Assembly (NCBI GenBank): GCA_001599815.1 | Contig: BCIA01000008.1 | Location: forward strand, 248,001-312,000 | Reading direction: 5' to 3' | From: Furcasterigmium furcatum | Taxonomy: Eukaryota; Ascomycota; Sordariomycetes; Glomerellales; Plectosphaerellaceae | DNA length: 64,000 nt | Part shown: positions 54,062 through 64,000 of the stretch, one piece after another | Position numbering within the stretch: position 1 is the first letter of the stretch | How the letters are laid out: each line of letters starts with the position of its first letter | The notes under the pieces: generated by a model | What the model was told of the DNA's origin: nothing | Seen by the model: only the letters and a program-made list of their open reading frames with translations | The model's database searches: none | Position numbers and translations under genes: made by a program

Positions 54062-56803
54062 ATGGCTTCCGAACATGTTCACGGGATACTATCCAGCTTA
54101 ACACTGGAGGAGAAGGTTAGAACTGCAGCTGTCGTCGTCCAACCCACATCTGAATGAGTGACTCTCCCAACTTGATCAATACTGACCCCAATTTCTTCAC
54201 TCAGATCTCCCTCCTCGCAGGAGGCGGCTGGTGGGAAACGCTGCCCATACCGTCCAAGGGTGTGCCTTCCGTGAAGGTAAATGATCAGCCATTGTTCTTT
54301 CAAAGCTCTGCGTCTAATAGTTCCTCTCCTCCTTTTCAGATGTCAGACGGGCCCAACGGTGCTCGGGGAGCCAACTTCCGCAACGGAACGACTTCGGCCT
54401 GTTTCCCAGCTGCCTGCAGTGTGGCATCGACCTTCAGCACTTCGATCGCGCACCGCGTAGGCGAGGCTCTCGGAGAAGAGACCAAGAGGAAAGGGGCTCG
54501 ATGTATCCTTGCGCCCACAATGTGCATCCACCGCCATCCTCTCGGCGGCCGTAACTTCGAGAGCTACTCCGAAGATCCCTTTCTGTCCGGGAAGCTTGCT
54601 GCAGCTACCGTCAGAGGGATCGAGTCAACATCTGTTTCGGCCACGATCAAGCATTTCGTTGCGAACGAGCAGGAGACTCAGCGTCTTACCGTCAACGTCA
54701 ACGTGAGTGAGCGCGCTCTCCGGGAGCTGTACCTGAAGCCTTTCGAATTTGCCATCAAGGAAGGCGACCCTGGTGCTGTGATGACCTCGTATAATCTGAT
54801 CAACGGCTCTCACGCGGACTCAAGTGAGTATTTGCTCCGTGAAGTGCTCCGTGGCGATTGGAACTGGGATGGCCTCGTCATGAGCGACTGGGGTGGCACC
54901 AACTCGGTGACAGATTCCATCCGAGCCGGAATGGATCTTGAAATGCCTGGGCCAGCCCACTGGAGGCAAATTCCAGACATTCTCAAAGCAATAGAAACGG
55001 GACTCCTGACTGAAGAAACTGTCACGAAGAGTGCACTGCGGGTCCTTCGGTTTCTTCAACGGCAGAGATGCTTCGAGAACCCCGAGATCCCGGATGAGGT
55101 CTCGGAAGATCGACCGGAGATCCGAGCTCTCATCCGAGAAACCGGAGCGAAAGGCATGGTGCTGCTCAAGAACGAGGGAGGAGTTGTGACTTTGACCATT
55201 GATAAGGTCAGAGGCAAAAAGGTCGCACTGCTCGGCTATGCACAAACCGCCCTCATCCATGGCGGAGGCAGCGCCTCGGTCAACGCACACTATCGGGTTT
55301 CGCCCATGCAAGGTCTCCAGGAGGCCTTCGGTGATCAAGTCGAGCTCACGTATGCTAAAGGTACGGAGATCCCAGTTCGTTCTCGCCCAAATCACCTACC
55401 TTGGCTTGGAACTCACAAGTATATCAGGCGCCCATACGTTTCGTCAGCTTCCACTGATTCAAGACTACGTCTTCGATGCCGCCGGCAATTCTGGCTTCAC
55501 GTACAACATCTACAACAAGGACGGCCGGACTCTTGGAGAAACGTTTCACGGGTACGAGTCCGAGATCGCTCTGTTTGACTACGTCGACGAGCATAAGCTG
55601 GGTTCTTTAGCCGAAGGTCGCTGGATGTTTGAACTCGTCGGGATATTCGTGCCACCAGAGACGGGAACGTACTACGCGACACTTTCCGGGATAGGGCCCT
55701 CGACTCTCTTCATCGATAACTCAGTCGTGTACGACCAGCCGGAAAACTGCCGCGACTTCATGGGGTACCTCTTCGGCGCCGTTCCGGTCCCTCGACTGGA
55801 GATCCAGCTGGAAGCTGGGAAGTCCTACGACATTCGAGTTGTCACCCGCCTCCCGCTACCTTCCGACGGCATCGACCTGGGCATATACACCTGGAGGTTT
55901 GCCGTGCGACTAGGCTGCATGCCCAAAAGTGCGTATGAATACGATGTTCTTGCCGAAGCAGTCGCACTCGCTCGCGGTGCCGACTACGCAATCGTCTTCA
56001 CCGGGCATGAGCCCGAATGGGAATCAGAAGGACAGGACCGACCTAGCTTCCATCTTCCGCGCGAGGGAAGTCTAGATCGGCTTGTCTCGGCGGTGGCTGC
56101 TGAGAACGGCAACACCATTGTCGTGAACTCTACAGGTGCCGCGATTGCACTGCCCTGGTTGGAGAACGTTAAGGCGCTCGTCCAGGCCTGGTTCCCGGGA
56201 CAAGAAGCCGGGCGGTCGATTGCAGATGTCCTAACAGGGACCATCACTCCCGAAGGTCATCTGCCATGTACCTTTCCCAAGACGCTGGAGGATTGTCCGG
56301 CGTATGGGAACTTCCCTGGGGACTATGTCCAGAACCGACTGGAGGTCAACTACGAGGAGGGTGTTTTCGTTGGCTACCGACACTTTGATCGCTTGCCTGC
56401 TGAGAAAGTTCACTTTCCTTTTGGTTTCGGGCTTTCTTACACGACCTTCAGTTACACGAACCTTGTAGTCACGGGGTCCAGTGACTTCGATGTCACAGTC
56501 ACCATTTCCAACACTGGCGACTTCGGAGGAGCAACCGCCGTCCAGGTCTATGTCGGTCACCATACCGTCAAGTCGACGGACCCCATCAAAGTTCTTGCTG
56601 GCTTCTCCAAAGTGGCGTTGGATCCTGGTTCGAGTGTCATCGCTAAGGTGGCCGTAAGTGCGCGGGACTTTGCATTCTGGGACGAACCCACCCGGCAGTG
56701 GGTGGTTGAGCCTGGGAAGTATCTCTTCTCCGTCGGAAAGAGTGCTGCAGACTTGGTTTTGTCTGCTGCTGTTGAAGTAGCAGGCCAAAGATTTAGCCCT
56801 TAG
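54062..56803 (+). CDS. GH3 beta-glucosidase with PA14 domain, intracellular type
   Basis: Four exons, 54062-54115, 54205-54276, 54340-55360 and 55428-56803, give 840 residues. Introns are 89, 63 and 67 nt. The join of exons 1-3 gives LTLEEKISLLAGGGWWET and VPSVKMSDGPNGARG, the standard start of this GH3 subgroup. The barrel has HPLGGRNFESYSEDP, KHFVANEQE and the nucleophile Asp in VMSDWGG (about residue 225). The second domain is split by a PA14 insert (about 400-550, NKDGRTLGETFHGYESE) and resumes with IVFTGHEPEWESEGQDR. It ends in a fibronectin-III-like domain (GFGLSYTTFSYTNL). There is no signal peptide, so it probably hydrolyses imported cellobiose or aryl glucosides inside the cell. Confidence 0.92.
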
Positions 56804-57059
56804 CACCGAGACTGTCGCCATGGATGGCCTCACGAGGTGACATGGCATATCTGACCTCACTCAACAGTTTTGCGTCTATCGCCGGATTCCAAGACCAGGC
56901 TGTCATTCTCTCCGGGTGGCAAGTCCTTGAATCCCCTGGTAGAATTCTAGCCACTAGAGACTCTCTCTTGTATGGATTGGATGGGAATCACGAGTGTGAG
57001 GTACTCTGGACGAAAAAGGTGTGCAATTACATACGGATGTTTGCTTCTACATTTTTCAT

Positions 57060-57560
57060 TCCGACCTAGGTAGTATAGACTAGCTTTATTCAAGGCTTCA
57101 GGCATACCATCTGCCCTAGACCCAACTCCTTAGAAGCTTTCTTAAAAGCTTTACCTAATTCTTTAAGCAAGTATATCATAATAATAATATACCTACTATT
57201 GTGTAAGGATATATTGGCTAAGGGCCTGGGTCGAGTTCAAGAGGCGTCTCCTCGGCGAGTAGTCGCAGGTACGTCTGTCTGTATTCATAGACTTCAACTT
57301 GCTAGGTCCAAATTCTCTGAATAGCCTCACTCTGTGGCTCTGGTGAGCCCCAGTGGAGCCCTAGCTGAGTCATCGGCGATGGCTCGCCGATGGGTCTGGA
57401 CCCGCTCTGGGGGGATCTGGTCATCCCCTTACACTATAAGTATCTTAGGAAAGTCTAGATTAGCGAACCGAAGCTGCTTAAGCTACTAGTGTTACTACGG
57501 ACGATGCTGAAAGCTGCGTTGCTATAGTAAAGTCGTATGAACTTTTTTTTTTAAAACATA
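57060..57560. repeat. TA-rich relic, probable degraded transposon or LTR
   Basis: The left half (57060-57220) is strongly TA-rich (for example CATAATAATAATATACC). The right half is GC-normal and contains a perfect inverted repeat, CATCGGCGA (57371-57379) and TCGCCGATG (57384-57392), with a 4-nt loop. A poly-T run (57543-57552) closes the segment. The mixture of TA-rich and intact parts resembles an old repeat hit by RIP. I saw no protein remnant. Confidence 0.4.
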
Positions 57561-58022
57561 GCTGTCTTCAGATCAATATTTTCGCAAACGTTCGAGGTGG
57601 GCTTCTTCGACTTCTACGCCGAGGACGACGACAGGACCAGCGGCGGGTCGGTCAGCTGTATCGGTACCTGGTCGCGGCAACCGTACTTCGAGACTGATTA
57701 CATCCTCGTAGCCTTTGTGAGGGAGCCCTTGCTATCAAGCACAGCGGAGGGGGCAGTGATATGTACGCTGACGGGGAAAGAAGAAAGGCGAATGGGTGTC
57801 CTCTCTGATACGGATGGACCCCTGTATATACGCAGGGGATGCCTTGTCCTTGCGTGGAGATGGTGGTCCGATGGGATGGGACTCGCCATTTTCCCGCAAC
57901 GTGGTTTGTGCGCGTGGAGGGGCGATTTTAAATGTCATACTGGTGATCGATGGCGCAATCGAGACGTTATGGAGAGTAATGATACCCTACCTGAGTTGGC
58001 CGATCTTTTCTCTCTGACTGTC

Positions 58023-58028
58023 TATAAG
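58023..58028 (+). promoter_or_regulatory. TATA-like element of the ACS-family transporter gene
   Basis: TATAAG lies 65-70 bases before the start codon at 58093, a plausible core promoter position. The match is imperfect. Confidence 0.35.
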
Positions 58029-58092
58029 AAGTCCAGGTGGTCTCCGATGGAAGAACGAGGAGCCGTTGTCTACCAAACTCTCGGTTCCCATC

Positions 58093-59637
58093 ATGGCTGA
58101 GGAAAAGATCCAGCAATCGGACGTGGCGCCGGCCGGCCGCTCGCCGTCGGAGACAACTCCCGAGCCGCTCCCGGAGGTGAAGGAGAACGCTTGGATCAGG
58201 CTCATGACGTTCCTACACTGGTACCCCCAGGACATGCCCTCGTTTGAGAAGCGGCTCGTTCTCAAGCTGGACCTCATGATCCTCGTCTACGGGTGCCTAT
58301 GCTTCTTCACCAAGTACCTGGACCAGGCGTCGCTGACCAACGCCTACGTGACGGGCATGCGCGAGGAGCTCAAGATGTTCGGCAACGAGTTCAACTACGC
58401 CGTCATCACCTTCTGGAGCTCGTACTGCGTCTTCATGATCCCCGCCTGCTACTACCTCACCCGCTACCCCGTCAACATCGTGCTGCCCGTGTGCGAGCTG
58501 GGCTGGGGCATCGCCACGTTCGGGCTCGCCTGGGCGCAGAACGTCGAGACAATCTACGCCATGCGCTTTTTCGTCGGCCTCTTCGAAGCCTGCTCCTTCA
58601 CCGGCGTCATCTACGTGATCGGCTCGTGGATGCGCAGGGGTGAGATCGGCCGCCGCGTCGCCCTCTTCTACACGGCCGCGCCGCTGGGCACGATGTTCGC
58701 GGGATACCTCCAGACAGCCGCCTACCGCGGGCTCACGGGCGTCGGCGGCCTCGCCGGCTGGCGTTGGCTCTTCATCGTCGCCGCCATCATCACCATCCCC
58801 ATCTCATTCCTCGGCTTCTTCGTCTTCCCGGATGTGCCGTCCCGCACGCGTCCGCGCTGCCTCACCACCGAGGAGCACGACTACGCCCGCGCGCGCCTCG
58901 CCGGCCAGACGGCGCCGCCCCAGCTCAAGGTCTCGCGCGACATCGTCTCCCGCGTCTTCCGCCGCTGGCACTGGTACCTCTTCGTCGCCCTCTGGTCCAT
59001 CGGCAACCAGAACAACCAGATCGCCGGCGCGCCCTTCAGCCTCTACCTCAAGGCCAACCAGGCCATCTACTCGGTCACCCGCATCAACACCCTCCCTACG
59101 GTCGCGACAGCCGTGTCCGTCGTCACGGCCTTCACGACATGCGCCATCGCCGACCGCATCGGCCGCTTCTGGCCGCTGCTGCTGGCCGTCTCGGTGCCGA
59201 CCGTCATCGCCCACGCGCTGTTGGTCGCATGGCACGTCGGCGAGATCGGGCGCGTCGCGGCCTTCACCATCGCCGGCTTCGAGGGCGCGCTGTTCCCGCT
59301 GAGCATGGCGTGGGCGACGGTGACCATGGCCAACGATGCCGAGGAGCGGGCCATCGTGACGGCGAGCATGAACGCCATCGGCCAGGCCATCGTGGCCTGG
59401 AGCCAGCTGTTGCAGTTCCCGGCTGTCAGCGCGCCGCGCTTCACCACGGGCTTCCTCGGGGGCCTCATCACCTCTGTGATACAGTTTGGCGTCATCCTCG
59501 TCATCACTTGGTTTGCCCACAATGAGAGGAAGAACGGAAGCGGCGGCAAGGGTAGCGGCACCCTCGAGGTCGAGGAGTCCGAGGAAACAGTGAGGACCTA
59601 CAGCGAGAAGGGAGCGGAGAGTAAGGCGGTCGTGTAG
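58093..59637 (+). CDS. MFS transporter, anion:cation symporter family (Dal5/Fen2/Liz1 type)
   Basis: Single-exon, 514 residues from ATG at 58093. The frame is open nine codons upstream, but only to a TTG. The family block is LKLDLMILVYGCLCFFTKYLDQASLTNAYVTGM in the first helix and loop (from about residue 62), followed by 11 more helices. Relatives import allantoate, pantothenate, nicotinate or small peptides with protons. The substrate cannot be told here. The hydrophilic C-tail is acidic with Ser and Thr, as in regulated permeases. Codons are strongly C/G-ending. Confidence 0.9.
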   Translation: MAEEKIQQSDVAPAGRSPSETTPEPLPEVKENAWIRLMTFLHWYPQDMPSFEKRLVLKLDLMILVYGCLCFFTKYLDQASLTNAYVTGMREELKMFGNEFNYAVITFWSSYCVFMIPACYYLTRYPVNIVLPVCELGWGIATFGLAWAQNVETIYAMRFFVGLFEACSFTGVIYVIGSWMRRGEIGRRVALFYTAAPLGTMFAGYLQTAAYRGLTGVGGLAGWRWLFIVAAIITIPISFLGFFVFPDVPSRTRPRCLTTEEHDYARARLAGQTAPPQLKVSRDIVSRVFRRWHWYLFVALWSIGNQNNQIAGAPFSLYLKANQAIYSVTRINTLPTVATAVSVVTAFTTCAIADRIGRFWPLLLAVSVPTVIAHALLVAWHVGEIGRVAAFTIAGFEGALFPLSMAWATVTMANDAEERAIVTASMNAIGQAIVAWSQLLQFPAVSAPRFTTGFLGGLITSVIQFGVILVITWFAHNERKNGSGGKGSGTLEVEESEETVRTYSEKGAESKAVV

Positions 59638-59977
59638 GGATCCTTAGATTTCGGAATGGATGGTGAAGAGGAGACGCCATCTTGTCAAAGGCGGCTCACA
59701 GATCAACTCATACTTTGCTGCACCTTTACATTAGCACAAGCTCCGATATCTACACCCATTACTAGGTCCGGGTGCCTTCACAAGGTCGGATTGGTGTACT
59801 CAGCACTCTGAATTGAACGTCGCGGCCAATTCTCTTCACGATCTTGAGCTCAATCTCTACATGCATTTTTGGATACATTTCAACACTTGATTTTCAAAAC
59901 AATCATCTCTCTCTTGCCCGCCGTCACTGATCCCAATCCCCTATCATGTCGATTCTGCACCCCAAAACTCTTCCAGC
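59638..59977. other. Convergent 3' intergenic region
   Basis: A 340-base stretch between the stop codons of the ACS transporter and LtrA-like genes. It is AT-richer than the coding parts, as in 3' untranslated regions. No gene is seen. Confidence 0.5.
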
Positions 59978-61350
59978 TCAGTCTAACGTCTCCTCGGACG
60001 GCACCGAGTCCGTCCTAACCCAGGGCTCAAAGACCCTTGCACCCTTCAGCAGCCCTCCAATGGTCTCCCACAACGTCAGAAAGACGAACATCGCCATCAC
60101 GATGCCCATGAACTCAGTCGTATTCAGCACCCCGTGCGTTGCCGGCAGCGCGATGGTGATAGCAGCAACAATCAGCCGCATGGAAACACGCAGCGGCTTC
60201 GGCATAATGAGATTATCCTCGCCCTCGGTTCTGAACAGCATTGCGTACGCCCAGAGGCAGAACAAGCCGACGCCTAGGCCTCCACCGAGAAGCCAGCGTT
60301 GGCCTTCCTCGAGCTCCTCGGAACTCGTTGCTGCGGCACAAATATGCCCGCTGATGACGAAGGACGCCGAGAGCGGCAGGTGTAGAAGGAAGAAGCCGAA
60401 AGCCGTCCATGCCGAACGGCGGATCGGATGTATGGCTTCGACGCTGCCGTCGCCGCTGACATAGAGCCAGTTGAGGCAGAAAGCAATCGTCAGCGTGAAG
60501 AACGCCCTGAGATAGGCCCAAGTGAGGCCCACGCCTGTCGGATCTCCCACGACGATGTTGTAGAGAAATTCGCCGAGGATGATGACGTAGAACGCCGCCA
60601 AACGATCGACTTCGTGGGAGATATCGACGGCGGTGCTGTATTCGAGCTTGAGGCGACGCTTAAGCCACGGGCTCAGGGTGAGCGACCAGGTGACTTCCTG
60701 GTACACGATCATGACCGCGACCACGGCCGCCTTGCTGCTGAAGCTGATATGATCGAAGAATAACGGGATCGTGATGAGCAAGCCAACGAACATGAAGGCA
60801 GCCAGAAGCCGAGCTTGGGCGCGATGTTGGTGCACCGCGAAGGACGTCACGAGAAATACGCACATGGTCGTGAACCTGGCTGCGACGTACGCTCCTGCGG
60901 TTGTCCGAAGGGCCGATAAGTCCTCGTCAACCAGGACGGCGTTGTTGGCGTAGAGAACCAGCAGGGCCATGACCCAGAGGATGAGTGACCGCTGGAGGAG
61001 GTCATCGGTGTAGTACGAGTTCATGATCTCTCGCAGATCGGCCCAGATGTACCAAGCAGGGGCGAAGATGAGGATGAACTTGGCCAGATGCGCACCGTCA
61101 GGGTGCTCAGCGAGGTTGTCGCTGAAGTTGGCCACAATGGCGACATCTGAGTCCCTTGTCAGTGTCGGTCCTTAAGAGACTCGCTGATCAACGTACAGAG
61201 CAGGTCCAGAAATAGCTCGAAGCGACCTGCCTGGCGCTCTTCGTCGCTCGCGCGTTGTAGGCTTCCCTTGTAGAACCATTGGAGAGCCTTGGGCTGCTTG
61301 ACGACATAACGAGAGCACTTGGAGCTGCTCTGGAGTTCGTCGCAATTCAT
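59978..61350 (-). CDS. LtrA-like multi-pass membrane protein
   Basis: Fungal member of the bacterial low-temperature-requirement A family. Exons are 61197-61350 and 59978-61146 around a 50-nt intron (GTACGT...CTCAG), giving 440 residues. The N-terminal block KQPKALQWFYKGSLQRASDEERQAGRFELFLDLLY leads across the splice into VAIVANFSDNLAEHP (shown here as regions; the family mark is FELFLDLLYVAIV). About ten membrane helices follow. The molecular function of fungal members is unknown. The start at 61350 is the first ATG after an in-frame stop near 61420. An additional upstream exon cannot be excluded. Confidence 0.8.
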
Positions 61351-62079
61351 GACGGGTGGTCCGGCTTTGTGGCGGAGCGACTCGCAAGGAGCAGGAAACA
61401 AGCCGGGGAAAAGGTTTCAGGAAAGAGCTGGGGGCTGAGAGGGCCAGAAAGTGCGTACACTGTTGATCAGCAAAGTCGTGTAAGGAGGGAAGAGGAACAG
61501 ATTGAGGCCATCTCGAAGAAAACGCCATGTTTTGACCAGTTCAGCCGTCTCTTAGGCCCATGAGTAAGAGTCTCTGGTTTACAGTTCGGCCGGAGGATCT
61601 TAGTTACTGCTGCTATGCCAGGACCAGATAACACTAACTACCGTTGGCTCATTTTCGCAACATTCTAGAAGCCATCGTGGTAGGCGCTCTAACTGGTCTT
61701 GGCGGAGTTCCACCCGTCCGCCGGCCCGGCCCCACATCGCCGGATATCGCGAGCCGTAAGTGTCGTCAGGTCCATCATGACACACTGTTTTCCAGAGCTA
61801 GTTAGTTCGTGGTTGCCGAATAGTGAATGTTCGGAGTTGCGTTCCTGATTCCCATCTCTCAACTCTATTTCTACCACCTTCTGCAGCCACCGGGGGAGCC
61901 ACATTCGTGCGTGAACATAATCATCATCACCACGATATAGTCTGTCATCGACTTCTTGAGAAATCAATTTATCCTCAATCCTCCCCTCTATCAATCTCAC
62001 TAGGGTATACCAATCCCGTCCACCTTTGACCGAGGTTTGTCGAACGGTGAGCCTGCCTGCTGCGGCTCCCAGGCATCGA
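61351..62079. other. Intergenic, NRPS 3' end to LtrA-like gene
   Basis: About 730 bases between two minus-strand genes. It should hold the NRPS 3' region and the LtrA-like promoter. Frames here show no domains. Confidence 0.5.
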
Positions 62080-64000
62080 TCACGATGTTCCAGAAAGCAG
62101 ATCAGAGATATCTCCAACCGTCAGATTGTCAGCACCGCCCTGAACACACGAGCCCCATACCCGCTGGAGGACCAGCTCCCACTGCTCCAGCTGCTTCTCC
62201 ACCTCCTCCTTCGACACGCAGTCCCCGTCGCTCGTGATCAGCAACTCGATCCTGTTCGCGTCAACGAGGGTGCCCATCACGCAGTATGGGGCCTCATTGT
62301 GTGCGATTGTCCCCTGGTTCTCCAGCCCGAGCTGACTACCCATAACCTCGCCGCCAGGCAAGATGTTCAGCAGCGGTGCGCCGTGCAGCAGGTTGCGGAA
62401 CTCTTCCATCTGGACCAGAGTCCACCATCCGATGTGCTCATGCTCCACCACCTCGAGAAGGTGATCCTGCGTGCGGCGGAGGATGTCTTGCACAGTGTTG
62501 CTCTCGTTTCCGATATGAACGAGAGTCGGCAGGCTCAGAAGGGTCGGTCCGACAAGGTCCCCAACCCCTGGCAGCTTGCCGGTGCGACCGGACTGGTGGC
62601 AGTCGAAGATGATATCACCGCAGCCCAGGTCGTGGGCCAGGAACAGGGCGGCAGTGACTTGGACCATGACCGCTCGGTTGGCGCTCGGGGGCAGGGTACC
62701 CGAGAGCTTGATGGTAGTCCGCCTCACTACATTCGAGACGGTGCGGCCGAGCAGGGCATGAGGGACGATGGGCTTGACGTCGGCCCCCACGAACTTCTTC
62801 CGCCAAAAGTCGATGGCAGCATCCCTATCTCCGTCACTAAGCTGCTTGATAAAGTGGCTCATGTGGATGCTGGGCGGAACTTGGAACTCCTGATGGTATG
62901 CCCGCTTGACCTCGTCAAACACCATCTTGAGAGACATGCCGTCGTAAATGGCGTGGGAAATCGTGAGGACGGACCAGGTGTCACACTCGCCCGCAGCAAC
63001 GCGAACGAGCGGACAGCCCCAGTGCATGCGGTCAGCGCGGTCTCTCTGAATGAAGTCGTCCAGGGAGCTGTCGTGGGTCGCCACTGGAACATCTCCCTAG
63101 ACGATGACCTGGAGGACTCCGTGCATGGTGTCACGCACGAACCGTGTCCGCAGGATGCCATGGCGCTGGACGACTACTCGCCATGCGTCCATAAACCGGC
63201 GGACATTAACCCCCTTCGGCATCTTGAACACAGTCTGGCGAGCGTGGTCGTGCGACTCCTGTGCCACCTGAACCCAAGTATTGCCCAGAGTGCCGAGATA
63301 TGCGCCGGAGAAGAAGCGCTCCTGCATCTCGGTGACGGGGAACGCATCTAAGATCTGGCCGATATCGACGCCACAGGCGGATGCTGCATTCTTACGGATG
63401 CGGTTGCGGTCCTCGACCGAGGCTGAGATAATCGAGAAGGGGGCCACCGCAGCGAGGTCGACCTTTTCCACGAGGATAACGGCTTGCTGGCTCAGGATCG
63501 GTTTGTTGATGATGTCGGCCACCCACAGCGAGAAGCCGCTCTTTCGGAGCTCTGACACCAGCAGCATTGCCTTGGCGCTATCTCCTCCCAAGTGGAAGAA
63601 GTTGTCGCCGGCACCGACGTCTTTGAGCTGTAGCACATCTTCCCAGGCCTTACAGAGGACCCTTTCCTTGGGGGTTGACGGGGCGATGATCTCCCTGCTC
63701 ATGTCGACAACGCCGGTGAACTCGGCAAGCGCTTGCGTGGAAAGGTTCTCAGCGAATTCCGAAAGACGCTTGCGTTCGATCTTTCCGGACGTAGAAAGGG
63801 GCAGCTTTCGGAGAGGGATGAAGACAGACGGCACCATATAGGGTGGCAGATTCTCCTGCATCTGTTGCTTGACAAGCTCCATGGTCACACGGAATTCGGC
63901 AAGTTTCCGCGTCGAGCTAACAACAAGACCGTCATCGTCGCTGTCCACGTCATCATCGCCGGCGTCGACGAAGGCAGCGAGCATCTTGTCCCCGTCCTTG
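62080..64000 (-). pseudogene. 3' end of a nonribosomal peptide synthetase (A-T-C), with an in-frame stop
   Basis: Partial: the 5' part lies beyond 64000. Reading from the edge, the end of an adenylation domain has LPLSTSGKIERKRL. The carrier domain has DNFFHLGGDSAKAM with the phosphopantetheine Ser. A terminal condensation domain follows, with RHGILRTRF and, later, SHAIYDG in place of HHxxxDG. A TAG at 63097-63099 lies in frame between these two parts. The frame continues intact for 339 further codons to the stop at 62080. The stop thus removes the condensation active site unless it is a sequencing error, an allele, or read through. An alternative 42-nt intron ending at this TAG would delete conserved residues. 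A terminal C domain of this kind releases or cyclises peptides in fungal NRPSs. The product is unknown. Confidence 0.75.

Larger units (their letters stand above)
56804..58092. other. Intergenic with TA-rich island, GH3 to ACS transporter
   Basis: About 1.3 kb. Its centre is the TA-rich relic listed separately, and its right part is the promoter of the next gene. A frame open from 57597 to 58100 starts at GTG and has no recognisable domain, so it is not called. Confidence 0.5.

Noticed and set aside
57597..58100. Frame of 167 codons before the ACS transporter
   Set aside because: Begins at GTG, overlaps the next gene's start and promoter, and shows no family resemblance.
63085..63140. Intron explaining the NRPS stop codon
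   Set aside because: A 42-nt candidate ending at the TAG is too short and deletes conserved residues. A 55-nt candidate ending at TTCCAG shifts the frame.

Overview
The window is nuclear DNA of a filamentous ascomycete (Pezizomycotina; a Sordariomycete is my best guess). The evidence is GC-rich coding sequence, introns of mostly 47-160 nt with GT-AG borders (one GC-AG), and fungus-specific proteins such as Mrp51, Bbc1, an NRPS-like A-T-R-SDR reductase, a PL4 lyase and an LtrA-type membrane protein. Gene models below were spliced by hand from reading frames and splice signals. Every joined model was checked for frame.

Layout. 0.5-3.2 kb: histidinol phosphatase and a MOSC protein (+). 5.5-5.7 kb: a 54-residue cysteine-rich protein (-), too short for most gene finders. 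It is followed by about 8.5 kb with no recognisable gene. 14.2-19.6 kb: the Vip1/Asp1 inositol pyrophosphate synthase (-), four exons including a 22-nt microexon. 21.0-22.3 kb: secreted PI-PLC-like protein (+). 22.6-26.4 kb: A-T-R-SDR carboxylic acid reductase, probably the glycine betaine reductase type (-). 27.6-30.9 kb: Utp21 of the U3 snoRNP (+). 31.0-33.1 kb: rhamnogalacturonan lyase PL4 (-). 35.3-36.5 kb: GH76 protein (+). 37.3-38.8 kb: membrane-anchored MysC-like ATP-grasp enzyme (+). 38.9-40.2 kb: queuine tRNA-ribosyltransferase (-). 40.6-42.0 kb: Mrp51 (+). 42.4-43.0 kb: ribosomal protein eS17 (+). 43.5-44.3 kb: Rtr1/RPAP2 phosphatase (-). 45.6-49.3 kb: Bbc1-like SH3 protein (+).

The left and middle parts are mainly housekeeping genes (histidine synthesis, ribosome biogenesis, translation, tRNA modification, signalling, actin patches) with some secreted or carbohydrate-active enzymes. 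From about 49.7 kb onward the region looks accessory. It holds a TA-rich island with a broken NTPase-like fragment, a nine-exon UNC93-type transporter, an intracellular GH3 beta-glucosidase, a second TA-rich island, an ACS-family MFS transporter, an LtrA-like membrane protein, and the 3' end of an NRPS that leaves the window. That NRPS carries an in-frame stop codon inside its last condensation domain.

Most unusual items: the MysC-like ATP-grasp gene without the usual mycosporine partners nearby, the nonsense codon in the NRPS, the tiny Cys-rich gene beside the 8.5-kb gene-free stretch, and isolated N bases at 6- or 9-nt spacing, one of which decides the stop codon of the MOSC gene. No tRNA, rRNA or CRISPR array was recognised.
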